A stretch of 64,000 nt of DNA. Origin: an uncultured Treponema sp. GTDB taxonomy: Bacteria; Spirochaetota; Spirochaetia; Treponematales; Treponemataceae. How positions within the stretch are numbered: the first letter of the stretch is position 1; each line of letters starts with the position of its first letter. The notes under the pieces were generated by a model that did not search any database, was not told the origin of the DNA, and saw only the letters and a program-made list of their open reading frames with translations. The translations under genes were made by a program, and so were the position numbers. Where the stretch lies: NCBI GenBank assembly GCA_937894335.1, contig CALCRU010000046.1, positions 14,591 to 78,590 on the forward strand, written 5' to 3'. Shown piece after piece: positions 53,778-62,605 of the stretch.

Positions 53778-53792
53778 TCGTGTTGTTTTGAT

Positions 53793-53821
53793 ATAATAGA
53801 GAAAAAAAGCGGAAGTGTCAA
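53793..53821 (-). promoter_or_regulatory. Promoter of the initiator tRNA gene
   Basis: On the minus strand: TTGACA (53821-53816), 17 bases, TATTAT (53798-53793). It is a near-perfect consensus, with the expected start a few bases before the mature tRNA end at 53777. Confidence 0.85.
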
Positions 53822-53844
53822 GTCTTCGCTTTTAAGGGGGCGGT

Positions 53845-54552
53845 GTGGAAACTGCGTTGTATTTGATTCCTGTTACTCTTGGTGGCTCCGATGTTAAGGC
53901 TGTTCTTCCAGACAGTAATCACGACATCATCATGGGGATTAAATTTTTTATTGTCGAAAACATTCGTTCTGCAAGAAGATTTTTAAAACTGGTTGATAAA
54001 TCCGTTGACATAGATTCTCTTACATTTTATGAACTGAACGAACATACCGATCCTCGCGACATTACCGAATATCTTAATCCGCTTAAGGAAGGAAATTCTA
54101 TGGGGATTATTTCTGAAGCCGGATGTCCTGCAATTGCCGACCCAGGTTCACTGGTTGTTGCAATGGCGCAAAAGAAAAACCTTAGGGTCATTCCTCTTGT
54201 TGGACCTTCATCAATCATTCTGTCTCTTATGGCAAGTGGATTCAACGGACAGAATTTTGCATTCAACGGTTATCTTTCTGCAAAACCTGCTGAACGAAAG
54301 ACAAAACTGCATCAACTTGAAAACAAAATCTGGAAGGAAAATCAGACTCAGATTTTTATTGAAGCACCCTACCGCAACATGCAGATGATGGAAAGTATTC
54401 TTTCTACATGCAGAGGCGACACGAAACTTTGCATTGCAACCGCACTTACATGCCCCGACGAATACATTCATACTCACACAGTAAGCGAATGGAAAAAAAT
54501 TTCCCACAGGGACATTCAGAAAATTCCGACAATTTTTTTACTTTACAAATGA
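53845..54552 (+). CDS. Tetrapyrrole-methylase fold SAM-dependent methyltransferase (RsmI-like)
   Basis: This 235-residue protein starts at GTG 53845 with AAGGGGG upstream. Its SAM-binding core matches the RsmI/YraL branch: MGIISEAGCPAIADPGSLVV near 90 (RsmI: SDAGTPAISDPG), RVIPLVGPSSIILSLMASGF near 120 and FNGYLSAKPAERKTKL near 145. The N-terminal glycine-rich loop of RsmI is changed to LYLIPVTLGGSD. RsmI methylates the 2'-O of C1402 in 16S rRNA; this shorter subgroup is related but its target is not certain. aroK starts 7 bases after its stop. Confidence 0.82.
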   Translation: METALYLIPVTLGGSDVKAVLPDSNHDIIMGIKFFIVENIRSARRFLKLVDKSVDIDSLTFYELNEHTDPRDITEYLNPLKEGNSMGIISEAGCPAIADPGSLVVAMAQKKNLRVIPLVGPSSIILSLMASGFNGQNFAFNGYLSAKPAERKTKLHQLENKIWKENQTQIFIEAPYRNMQMMESILSTCRGDTKLCIATALTCPDEYIHTHTVSEWKKISHRDIQKIPTIFLLYK

Positions 54553-54559
54553 GGACAAA

Positions 54560-55141
54560 ATGAATTCAATAATACTTATGGGAATAAAACATTGCGGTAA
54601 GTCAACTCAGGGAAAACTTCTTGCAAAAGAATTTGCAGTGCCGTTTTATGACACTGATGACATTATTACGGAAGTTACAAGTCTTTCTCCTAGGGAACTG
54701 TATGCTTCACAGGGCGAACGGGAATTTATGGCGGCGGAACTTGAGGCATGCCGTTATCTTTGCAAAAAACTTTCCGAAAAAAAAGAGTGGGCGGTTATTG
54801 CAACTGGTGGTGGCATCTGTAAAAATACAGAGGCTCTTTCTGTTCTACATGCGATGGGAACTTTTGTCTTTTTACAGGCTGACGAAGAAATTGCTGCGGC
54901 AAGAATTATTCGCGAGGCCAGAGTTAATGCTGACGGTGGGCTGGAAAATCTTCCTGCTTACATTGCAAAAAAAAATCCGCACAGTTTGGATGAAGTGCGG
55001 ACAATGTTTCATGATTTTTATGTTGAACGAAGCAAACAGTACAGGTCTGTTGCAGATGTGTGTGTGGTTATGCAGAATGCGCCAAAAGCCGTTAACCTAA
55101 AGCGCATTTCTGATGCCGTTAAGAAATTCACTGCCTCTTAA
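54560..55141 (+). CDS. aroK: Shikimate kinase
   Basis: This 193-residue P-loop kinase has Walker A GIKHCGKST at residues 8-16, the shikimate-binding Asp pair DTDD near 31, the glycine loop ATGGG near 94 and the lid region with REARVNADG. It phosphorylates shikimate in aromatic amino acid synthesis. The lid is slightly longer than usual. No other aro gene is nearby. The stop codon interlocks with the convergent slyD stop (TTAA shared). Confidence 0.88.
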   Translation: MNSIILMGIKHCGKSTQGKLLAKEFAVPFYDTDDIITEVTSLSPRELYASQGEREFMAAELEACRYLCKKLSEKKEWAVIATGGGICKNTEALSVLHAMGTFVFLQADEEIAAARIIREARVNADGGLENLPAYIAKKNPHSLDEVRTMFHDFYVERSKQYRSVADVCVVMQNAPKAVNLKRISDAVKKFTAS

Positions 55142-55683
55142 TTGCAGCCACATCCTCCGCCGCAGGAACAATCGCCTCCGCAGTCACCGCCGCATTCTCC
55201 TCCGCAGCCTCCACAAGAGCATCCGCCGCCAAGTCCGTTAGCAAGTTCTTTTTCTGTTGCGTCACGAACATCAAGTACTTCTATTTCAAAATGAAGGTTC
55301 TTTCCTGCAAGGTCATGGTTTGCGTCAATGGTAATGGTGTCGTTGACAATGTCCTTTACGGTTACAATCTGTGGTCCCTGATTAGTCATTGCGTGAAACT
55401 TCATTCCCTTTTCTATGGGCATGTCGGTTTCAAAGTTTTCTCTGGGGACGGTAATGATTAGTTTTTCATCGTATTCGCCATAGCCGTCTTTTGCGCTTAA
55501 GTCGGCGGTAAAGGTGTCGCCTGTAGTTTTTCCTTCAAGCATTTCTTCCAGTTTGGGAAGAAGGTAATTGTCTCCATGAATGTACTGCAACGGAGCAGTT
55601 TCTCTGGAATCGTCTATGACCTGATTGTCATCGCCACGAAGAACATAGTGAATTGTTACTACCTTGTTTTTTTCTATCTTCAT
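55138..55683 (-). CDS. slyD: FKBP-type peptidyl-prolyl isomerase SlyD
   Basis: I chose ATG 55683 (MKIEKNKVV; 181 residues); the open frame further upstream covers the nfu gene. The FKBP half has VTIHYVLRGDDNQVIDDSR and the end strand LHFEIEVLDVRDATEKEL, with the IF insert domain between (KGMKFHAMTNQGPQIVTVKDI, core only). The tail after residue 150 is almost only Gly and Cys with CGGxCGG repeats, a metal-binding tail for nickel or zinc. SlyD folds proteins and stores or delivers nickel. It is co-transcribed with nfu, 10 bases apart. Confidence 0.94.
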   Translation of the reverse strand: MKIEKNKVVTIHYVLRGDDNQVIDDSRETAPLQYIHGDNYLLPKLEEMLEGKTTGDTFTADLSAKDGYGEYDEKLIITVPRENFETDMPIEKGMKFHAMTNQGPQIVTVKDIVNDTITIDANHDLAGKNLHFEIEVLDVRDATEKELANGLGGGCSCGGCGGECGGDCGGDCSCGGGCGCN

Positions 55684-55693
55684 TTTTTCTCTC

Positions 55694-55966
55694 TTAGTAA
55701 AAGAAATCCTGCTGGGTAAAATCTTCGGCATTGTCCTGAACAACTTCAGAAACTTCGGGACAAACTTCCTTAAGGTAACGCTCAAGGCCCATCTTTAAAG
55801 TCATTGTTGCCATGGAACATCCGCCGCATGCACCAGTCAGATTTATGTGCACTTTGTTTTCTTCGTCAACCTGAATAAATTCCATGTCGCCACCGTCTGC
55901 ATTAAGCTGTGGACGGAAAACTTCAAGGGCTTCTTTTATTTTTGCAAGTGTGTTATCGTCTACCAT
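55694..55966 (-). CDS. NifU C-terminal domain iron-sulphur scaffold protein (Nfu)
   Basis: This 90-residue protein is a complete Nfu domain: LEVFRPQLNADGGDMEFIQV, HINLTGACGGCSMATMTLKMG with the cluster-binding CGGC, and a C-terminal acidic tail. It carries iron-sulphur clusters between assembly machinery and targets. GGAGG precedes the ATG. The pairing with the Cys-rich SlyD downstream groups two metal-handling proteins in one transcript. Confidence 0.95.
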   Translation of the reverse strand: MVDDNTLAKIKEALEVFRPQLNADGGDMEFIQVDEENKVHINLTGACGGCSMATMTLKMGLERYLKEVCPEVSEVVQDNAEDFTQQDFFY

Positions 55967-55996
55967 ACAAACCTCCGTTATAGGATATTCAATTTT

Positions 55997-57736
55997 CTAT
56001 TGTTGCGCAAGTGATTCCGCTTTACGCTGCCGTTCAACAGATTTTGTCCTTATAAAATGTTCAACCGTAAATTTTTCTATTACTCCAATGGGATGATTTT
56101 CTGCGTCAACGATTGGAATTGATTCTGTGTCTAGAAGGTCAAACTGCTGGTACACATCGGGAAGGGACATGTCAGGTCTGCAGAAGTATTTTGCATCCTG
56201 CATTATATCCATTACAAGAACTGATTCCGCAACATCACCTAAGAGAAGTGCCTCGCGTAGTTCTTCAAGAGTTACCATACCTACAAGCTTTCCGTCTGCA
56301 CCGCTGATTGCAAATGCCTGATTGTGGTGGGAGCCAAAGTTGTCAAAGAGCTGAGCCACTGTAGAAGTTTCACTTACCACTGCCGGATTGTTTGCAGAGC
56401 AGATTGGAGTGCCACTCCAGGTTACATCCTTTACGAGTGAAACTTTTAGTATGTCTTCTGGCGTAACATTGAGTCCTACTTCTCCAGCCTTTTCTACACC
56501 GCGTTTTACGCAAACAGGACCAATCAACTGTACGATAAATGTGGTTGCGGTTATGATTAGGATTATTTCTGGCCCAACTGAATCGGGGAAGTCGTTGCTT
56601 GCCGCAATGCTCAATCCTATGGCAACACCGGCCTGGCTTAAAAGGCAGAGTGGAAGATATTTTCTTACCGTCTCTGGAGCATGGGTAATGCGAGAACCAA
56701 GTCTTGCACCAATTGCCTTTCCTATTGTTCTGCCAAGTACATAGACGACTGCAATGACCGCAAGAAGACCTGATACTTTCCAGATGTTCAGTTTTGCACC
56801 AACGAGTACAAAGAAGAGCACATAGATTGGAGGAGTAAATTTGTCTACAAGTTTGAAGACATTACGGGTTTTTGCAGGAGCAAAGTTTACCAGAAAAAAT
56901 CCCACAGACATGGAGGCAAGAATGTTGTCAAGGTTAAGCCACTGGCATAATCCTGTGGAAAGTAGAAGTCCGCCTAGCGCAAAAGACAGAACCCTTCCTT
57001 CGTCTGTCATAAGATTTTTTATGACCATGCTTATTATAAATCCGAATGCGGCTCCTATTCCGATTGAACCGAATACATCAATAGCAATGTCCAAAAGTTG
57101 TCTGCCAAAAGAAATTTCTGCTCCGCCTAAAAGAGGAGAAGCGATAGAGGCGGCTATTGCATACAGAATAAGGGCTACTGCATCATCCATTGCAACTATG
57201 CCAAAAGTCATTGTGGTAAGGGGACCTCTTGTTCTGTATTCCTTAAGGACATCTGTTGTTGCGGCTGGAGCAGTTGCTGAACAGATTGCACCCAACAGAA
57301 GACCCAGTGCAATGGAGCGGGGCATGTTACGGGTGAACAGGAAAGAAACTAGGGTAACCGCTATTCCTACTATAAAAAATGGAGTAATGGATTCGCCAAG
57401 GAGAATACCGATGAACTGTTTGCCGTATTTTTTTATTACATCAATTTTTAATTCCGCACCTACAAGAAAACCTATTAGGGCAAGGGCAATGCTGTTTACC
57501 GGATCAAGGGCTGCAATTGTTTCAGGCCTTAGGATTTGAAAACCTGATGAGCCTATTATGATTCCGATTACGATGTAACCTACAACCTGAGGAATCTTAA
57601 GCTTCTGAAAAAGTCTTCCGCCAATAGCGCCAAAGAACATGACTATGCCAAGCAGCAGGACAAGTTGAGTTCCATGCAGCTGTGAAAAATGAAAAGCCTG
57701 CGGAAGAAGTTCCGCCAATGGATCAGTTCCGTTCAT
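55997..57736 (-). CDS. Cation:proton antiporter with C-terminal CBS pair
   Basis: In this 579-residue protein residues 20-410 form a CPA2-type antiporter with about twelve helices: IPQVVGYIVIGIIIGSSGFQ, SATAPAATTDVLKEYRTRGP and the ion-site region FGIVAMDDAVALILYAI with paired Asp residues near 170. From about 440 two CBS motifs follow (AFAISGADGKLVGMVTLEELREALL, ends given; IPIVDAENHPIGVIEKFTVEHF), likely sensing a nucleotide. It exchanges Na+ or K+ for protons. A -10 TATAAA lies four bases before the ATG and no Shine-Dalgarno is seen. Confidence 0.92.
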   Translation of the reverse strand: MNGTDPLAELLPQAFHFSQLHGTQLVLLLGIVMFFGAIGGRLFQKLKIPQVVGYIVIGIIIGSSGFQILRPETIAALDPVNSIALALIGFLVGAELKIDVIKKYGKQFIGILLGESITPFFIVGIAVTLVSFLFTRNMPRSIALGLLLGAICSATAPAATTDVLKEYRTRGPLTTMTFGIVAMDDAVALILYAIAASIASPLLGGAEISFGRQLLDIAIDVFGSIGIGAAFGFIISMVIKNLMTDEGRVLSFALGGLLLSTGLCQWLNLDNILASMSVGFFLVNFAPAKTRNVFKLVDKFTPPIYVLFFVLVGAKLNIWKVSGLLAVIAVVYVLGRTIGKAIGARLGSRITHAPETVRKYLPLCLLSQAGVAIGLSIAASNDFPDSVGPEIILIITATTFIVQLIGPVCVKRGVEKAGEVGLNVTPEDILKVSLVKDVTWSGTPICSANNPAVVSETSTVAQLFDNFGSHHNQAFAISGADGKLVGMVTLEELREALLLGDVAESVLVMDIMQDAKYFCRPDMSLPDVYQQFDLLDTESIPIVDAENHPIGVIEKFTVEHFIRTKSVERQRKAESLAQQ

Positions 57737-57740
57737 AATG

Positions 57741-57749
57741 TTTATACCA
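57741..57749 (-). promoter_or_regulatory. Extended -10 box of the antiporter gene
   Basis: Read on the minus strand, TGGTATAAA ends four bases before ATG 57736. The -35 region is weak. Confidence 0.35.
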
Positions 57750-57764
57750 GTAGAAAGGAGTATA

Positions 57765-59813
57765 TCAGATTTGCATAATCTGTTCTACAACATTGTTTAT
57801 GCTTATTCCGTCGTAGAGCCATGCATATAGTGGGGCGGCTGCAGTTATTTTTCTTCCGTATTCTCTGGTTTCTGCATAGGGCAGGGCTTCCAGAAAAATG
57901 TCGTTAGCAAGTGAGTCTGTTCCAAATTCCAAGGCGGCGCTTTTTATCCATGAGCGTACTCGTGTTATTCCGCCGTTATATGAAAAGAACGAATTTATAT
58001 AGGCTCCATTCAACCTTGACTGAAGTTCTGCAAGATAGAATGTTCCGAACATGATGTTTGTTTTTGGGTCTTCCAGATTGTAGTCGTTTATGCGCAACTT
58101 TCTTGCAACATCGGCGGCGGTTGATTCCATAAGTTGGGTAAGCCCCACTGCACTTGCGTAACTTGTTACCTTGGGTGCAAAAAAACTTTCACTTCTGATA
58201 AGAGCGTACATCAGATAGTCGGGTGTTTCAAATTTTGCCGCTGCTTCTTCTACATACTGACTAAAGTCTTTTGGATAGGCAAGAGAGAGAAGTGTTTTTG
58301 TCAAAGTTCCTTCGGGATAGTTTACCCGTCTTGATGCCATGCGTATGCTTTGTTCGTAATATGAATTAAGGCTGCCGTTTGCATTGTCGGCACAGTCTTT
58401 TAAAAATCCAGAAAGGCGTTCTACACAGGCTGAGCCAATCAGGCTGTCAAACCGCTGCCATTCGGAATAGATGTAGTTTGAAAGCCCAAAGTCAGCGTAG
58501 CCGTTCATGAGCTTTTCGCAGTCAGGGTCGATTTTGTATTCGGTTTTTATTCCATAAGAAAGAAGAAGCTTTTCTATTTCGTCTTCTGGAAGTTTAAGTG
58601 CATGTGCGGCAAGAATCCTGTAGTAAAAATCTGAACCGCTAGAAAGACATCTTGTTAAAAGAACCTGCACAATGGGTTCGGAAGGTTCGTTAAATTTTAA
58701 GTAGCCACTCTGAATAAATCTTGCAGACATGTAGCTGTATTTTGCAACGGTTTCGTCGCTTGCGTATCCGTCTATTAAAGTTGCTGTTCTGTAGTATTCC
58801 TTCCACAGGTGTTCAGAAATAAGGCGGAGTGAAAGTGTGTCAAAAAAATCATCGTAGTAGTAGGGGTCGTGCCACTTAGCGCGGAATTCAGAAACTTCAT
58901 CAACTGCTTCCTGAGGCGAAGATTTTAGGGCAGCGCTTAAATAGTACCAGCATGCGTTATCAAAAAGACTGTCGCTTGCGGATTCGTCCATGGCTTTTTT
59001 GTAGCGATCTTTTATTCTTGTAAAGGAAGAGCCTGCCTTTTCGTAAAGTCGTCCTGCATAAAAGTGCATGTAAAAAACGCAATCCTTGTTAACCTGGGTA
59101 GCTGCATTGTCGCATAGGGCCGCGTTTTCCGCATACCGTGTTGAGCCGTATAAAAGACATTTTCCTATGTCGCTTGCAAGCTGCGGAGTTATGGAGTGTG
59201 GTTCGGAGAGGAGTTGCTTTGCAAAGGCCAAAGCCTCTTCATATTTTTTGTCGTAGACTGACGCTCTAAATTGCACTAGTGGCAGAGGACTTTCTATTTG
59301 CGAATATATTTTGTAATGGAAGGAACTAAAGGGTCTTGAAGTGCACCATTCCAGAAATGAGTCTGAAAATTTAGAATCTGATTTTTTTAGCATTGCAAGA
59401 AAGCGGTAATAGGCAATTTCGTTGTCGCAAGAAGCAAGGTCTATTCCTGCAGTGTGTTTTATTATAGAAGCGTATTCATTGTCGGCTGTAAGTTCTCGGC
59501 ACAATGCCAGCAGTGAAGTTTCGTCGGAATAGGTTTTGTAAAGTTTTTCCAGAGTTTCTATCCGTTCGCCTACGGAACCTAACTTACCCAATTCTTCACT
59601 GGCACGACGCGCTACAAAGGGGGAACCTTTTTTTGCGGCCTGAGAAAAAAGTCTTGTGGCAGTTTCTGTGTCTCTGGAGTCTAGGGCACGCAGAGCCATG
59701 TAGTAGTCTGCATCGCTTCCATATTCTGATTGCGGTGTTTCGGCTTTAGTGCATGCGACGGGAAAAACTAAAAGCAGGAGCAGGACAAATACTGATGCTC
59801 TGTGAGAAGCCAT
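57765..59813 (-). CDS. Soluble-type lytic murein transglycosylase, lipoprotein
   Basis: This 682-residue protein has the lipobox FPVAC. A long all-helical superhelix of TPR-like repeats covers residues 30-500 (DSRDTETATRLFSQAAKKGS and similar). The C-terminal SLT domain carries the catalytic Glu542 in LIRSESFFAPKVTSYASAVGLTQLM (core only) and the FSYNGGITRVRSW motif near 625. It cuts glycan strands of peptidoglycan. It starts 3 bases after the LysM-protein stop, so the two wall-related proteins are co-translated. Confidence 0.93.
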   Translation of the reverse strand: MASHRASVFVLLLLLVFPVACTKAETPQSEYGSDADYYMALRALDSRDTETATRLFSQAAKKGSPFVARRASEELGKLGSVGERIETLEKLYKTYSDETSLLALCRELTADNEYASIIKHTAGIDLASCDNEIAYYRFLAMLKKSDSKFSDSFLEWCTSRPFSSFHYKIYSQIESPLPLVQFRASVYDKKYEEALAFAKQLLSEPHSITPQLASDIGKCLLYGSTRYAENAALCDNAATQVNKDCVFYMHFYAGRLYEKAGSSFTRIKDRYKKAMDESASDSLFDNACWYYLSAALKSSPQEAVDEVSEFRAKWHDPYYYDDFFDTLSLRLISEHLWKEYYRTATLIDGYASDETVAKYSYMSARFIQSGYLKFNEPSEPIVQVLLTRCLSSGSDFYYRILAAHALKLPEDEIEKLLLSYGIKTEYKIDPDCEKLMNGYADFGLSNYIYSEWQRFDSLIGSACVERLSGFLKDCADNANGSLNSYYEQSIRMASRRVNYPEGTLTKTLLSLAYPKDFSQYVEEAAAKFETPDYLMYALIRSESFFAPKVTSYASAVGLTQLMESTAADVARKLRINDYNLEDPKTNIMFGTFYLAELQSRLNGAYINSFFSYNGGITRVRSWIKSAALEFGTDSLANDIFLEALPYAETREYGRKITAAAPLYAWLYDGISINNVVEQIMQI

Positions 59814-59816
59814 TCA

Positions 59817-61751
59817 TTACTCCGCAGGAATTAAAATCCATGTACCCGAAATAATATAATCGGGATTTTTGATTCCGTTGTAGCGAGCAATGTTTTTATA
59901 CTTCCAAGGATTCTTGTAGTAGGCGTCTGCAATGTCCCAAAGAGTGTCGCCCCACTTTATCTTGTAGCGGATGTCTTCTGCTTTTTCTACAGAGGCAACA
60001 GGCTTGTCTGGAACAACTGTCTCGGGATTTTCTGCAACAACAATTACATCTTCCTGAGGAACGATTACTTCTTGAACAGGTGTGACTATTTCTACAGGCT
60101 CAGGAGGAAGAATTTCTTCTTCTGGCTCAGTGTCTGCAGGTTCGGGAAGTTCTGCAAGGGCTGCTTCAATTTGTGCTCGTGCGTCTTCTGACTTCTTTTT
60201 GTATGAGTCGCGGGTAAGGAGATTTATTCGTGACGGTATTACAAAGAGTACAAGAATTGCCGCAATAATACAGATGATTGCACAGATGATGCAGATGAGT
60301 ACAGGAACCTTTGTCTTTTTCTTTACGGTTTCTGCAACTTCATCATCGTTGTAGCTTGAATCACCTTCAAGAGTTTCCTTGTCGTAGAGTCCGTTAAAGT
60401 CAAGTCCTCCAGTGGGAGCAAATGTGGTTTCTGGTTCGTCTACGCTGTTTGTGTCTCCAAAGTCGGGCATGGAAAAATCGTCATCAGTTGCAGCCGCTCT
60501 TGAAACTGCCGCTGCTTCTGAAAAGTCGTTCATGTCTGAATCGCCTGTAGTCATGTCTATGTCGCCAAAGTCTGGCAAATCAAAGTCGTCGGAAGAAGAG
60601 CTTTCCTCTGTCATGTCGGAACTTCCTGTCGCATCTAGATTATCAAAGTCTGGCAGGTCAAAGTCAGAACTGCTTTCTGTAGAAGAGGATTCCTCTGCAG
60701 AAAAGTCCGGCATGTCAAAGTCGGAACTTTCTGTATTTGATTCTTCAAGTGCTGAAAAGTCTGGCAGATCAAAGTCCGTGTCTTGTGAACTTGCTTCTTC
60801 GGGTGCACTTTCTTCTACGGATTCAGATGAAAAATCATTCAGCGTGTCGGAAATGCTGTTCATGGTGTCGGTAAGTTTGTCTTCTGCTTTTGACATGGCT
60901 TCTGTAATGGAGTCTGTGGTCTGGTCTAGTTCGGAAGAAAATGCGCTTGCGGCTTCCTTTACATCTTGTGCAAAGTTGTCTGCCGCTTCCTTTACGGACG
61001 AGGCAAATGCTTCGGAGGCGTTGTCTATGGATTTAGTTACGCTTTCGCCTGATTCCGCAGAGACAGCCGGAACTTCAGAGTCTTCAAAAGTGAATGTTTC
61101 GTCGTTTACAGAAGGACCTATCATACTTTCCTCTATTTGTGTATCGGAAGAAATTTCTTCTTCCTCAAGCGAAAGTTTTGTATTTTGACCAAGTTGTGCC
61201 AGTTCGTCCAGGTTGAGTGTAGAAGAACCGTCGTCGCCTTCGCCAAAAGAAAGCTCGTTTATGGCTTTCATGTCCCTGTCAAAGGTGTCTTCTGCAGGGG
61301 GTACGGGAGGAAAATCGTCTTCTTCCAGAGCCTTCATGTCTTCTGCAAATGTGTCCTTTACTTTGGGAGCGGCAGTTTCGTCGTCAGTGTTAAACTGAGT
61401 TTCGCTAGTGTTGCGTTCAGAAACCGCCTTTGAAATTACAATCTGAGTCTGGCTAGATTTCCCTGTCTCGGGGTCAAGAATCTGTGCGTGAAGGTTGTCT
61501 TTTTCGTCAAGGCTTACTTCAAGTTGTAGATCGGGTTCTCCATTGGGATGAGGTTCAAGCTGACGAATTTCCAAAGTGTCTACATATTCAGCACCTTCCA
61601 TAGTGCCTGTATCTGAGCCGTACAAATCAATTTGCACAGTTGTCTGATTGTCTTTTACCGTGGTAAGGTCCAGAGTCTTTTTTGCCTGAGTTCCTTTCTG
61701 TAAAATCGGATAAAACGAACCGTCTGCAAGTTTGATTCCTATGTACTTCAT
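59817..61751 (-). CDS. Hsp70 substrate-domain / acidic repeat / TM / LysM protein
   Basis: In this 644-residue protein residues 20-110 resemble the beta substrate-binding domain of DnaK: TVKDNQTTVQIDLYGSD, PNGEPDLQLEVSLDEKDN and AQILDPETGKSSQTQI (DnaK: TAEDNQSAVTIHVLQGE, PRGMPQIEVTFDIDADG). Residues 110-470 are acidic and low in complexity, with DFDLPDF/DFDMPDF repeats near 318-450 and an earlier helical stretch. A single membrane helix lies at 482-505. Outside the membrane, a Pro/Glu-rich linker leads to a LysM domain (YKIKWGDTLWDIADAYY, GTWILIPAE) that binds peptidoglycan. The Hsp70-like part is thus cytoplasmic. The Slt gene follows. Confidence 0.85.
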   Translation of the reverse strand: MKYIGIKLADGSFYPILQKGTQAKKTLDLTTVKDNQTTVQIDLYGSDTGTMEGAEYVDTLEIRQLEPHPNGEPDLQLEVSLDEKDNLHAQILDPETGKSSQTQIVISKAVSERNTSETQFNTDDETAAPKVKDTFAEDMKALEEDDFPPVPPAEDTFDRDMKAINELSFGEGDDGSSTLNLDELAQLGQNTKLSLEEEEISSDTQIEESMIGPSVNDETFTFEDSEVPAVSAESGESVTKSIDNASEAFASSVKEAADNFAQDVKEAASAFSSELDQTTDSITEAMSKAEDKLTDTMNSISDTLNDFSSESVEESAPEEASSQDTDFDLPDFSALEESNTESSDFDMPDFSAEESSSTESSSDFDLPDFDNLDATGSSDMTEESSSSDDFDLPDFGDIDMTTGDSDMNDFSEAAAVSRAAATDDDFSMPDFGDTNSVDEPETTFAPTGGLDFNGLYDKETLEGDSSYNDDEVAETVKKKTKVPVLICIICAIICIIAAILVLFVIPSRINLLTRDSYKKKSEDARAQIEAALAELPEPADTEPEEEILPPEPVEIVTPVQEVIVPQEDVIVVAENPETVVPDKPVASVEKAEDIRYKIKWGDTLWDIADAYYKNPWKYKNIARYNGIKNPDYIISGTWILIPAE

Positions 61752-61765
61752 CAGATAACTTTCTC

Positions 61766-62602
61766 CTACAGCTGAATGCCGGTTGCAATTTTTTCGTTAA
61801 AGCGTTGGAGCTTCTTTTCTGTAAGCGGATTTTCTTTTCCGTCTAGAACTGCCCGCAGTGCTTCCATTTCTTCGCCTGTAAAGGATACTGCCCTGTTCAT
61901 GTCGTTTTCAAAAGATGCTGTTGCAAGGGGGCAAACTTTTCTTACCATATCAAGAATTACTTTTGCATACTCACGGATTTCGTACTGTGCATGGCTGTCA
62001 AGGCGCAGCTTTAGGAAGTGGAAGAGATTGTGCAAATCCATCTGCCAGTAAAATTCAGTGTAAAGTGAAAGGGGCAGATTTATGCGAGCAATTTCTCGTG
62101 CAATTCCGTCGTCTACCATTTTTGAGTATGTTTCGTAAACATGAGCCTGTCCTTCTTCAAAGTCTTTTCTTACTTTTTCCGCTTCGTCTTTTGGAAGAGG
62201 TTCTGATTCACGGCCCTGCTTGTTGTCCTTTGCCTGCTTTGCAATGCAGGCTGCCTCGGGAACATAGCATTCGTCCTTCATTATGCTGTAGCGCCCGCTT
62301 ACTTCGTTCATTCTTCCCATGCGGTGGCGAACCCACTGTCGGGCGACAAAGATGGGCATTTTTACATGGAAAGTAAAGACAACCTGTTCAAAGGGAGATG
62401 TGTGCTGATGGCGCAGAAGGTAGTCTATAAGTCCTGCATCCTGATTTACAGTTTTTGTTCCTGCCCCGTAAGAAACTCTTGCCGCCTGAACTATGCGCTG
62501 GTCTGAACCGTAGTAGTCAACAAGGCGGACAAAACCCTTGTCCAGTACGGGAAACTCTTTATCCAGAATTGCTTCTGCTTCGGGAACTATGCAATGTGCC
62601 AT
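61766..62602 (-). CDS. thyX: FAD-dependent thymidylate synthase ThyX
   Basis: This 278-residue flavoenzyme makes dTMP from dUMP with methylene-tetrahydrofolate and NADPH. The ThyX signature is RHRMGRMNEVSGRYS at residues 92-106. The position that is usually Ser in RHRxxS (residue 97) is Arg here; the later Ser102 and Arg104 are kept. The dUMP/FAD region LDSHAQYEIREYAKVI near 209 is also typical. AGGAG precedes the ATG. It lies between the HdeD-like gene and the LysM gene, with short gaps on both sides. Confidence 0.95.
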   Translation of the reverse strand: MAHCIVPEAEAILDKEFPVLDKGFVRLVDYYGSDQRIVQAARVSYGAGTKTVNQDAGLIDYLLRHQHTSPFEQVVFTFHVKMPIFVARQWVRHRMGRMNEVSGRYSIMKDECYVPEAACIAKQAKDNKQGRESEPLPKDEAEKVRKDFEEGQAHVYETYSKMVDDGIAREIARINLPLSLYTEFYWQMDLHNLFHFLKLRLDSHAQYEIREYAKVILDMVRKVCPLATASFENDMNRAVSFTGEEMEALRAVLDGKENPLTEKKLQRFNEKIATGIQL

Positions 62603-62605
62603 AAA

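Noticed and set aside
60412..61188. Plus-strand open frame of 258 codons, Ser-rich
   Set aside because: It is the mirror of the acidic repeat region of the LysM protein; Asp/Glu codons read backwards give long Ser-rich frames without stops.
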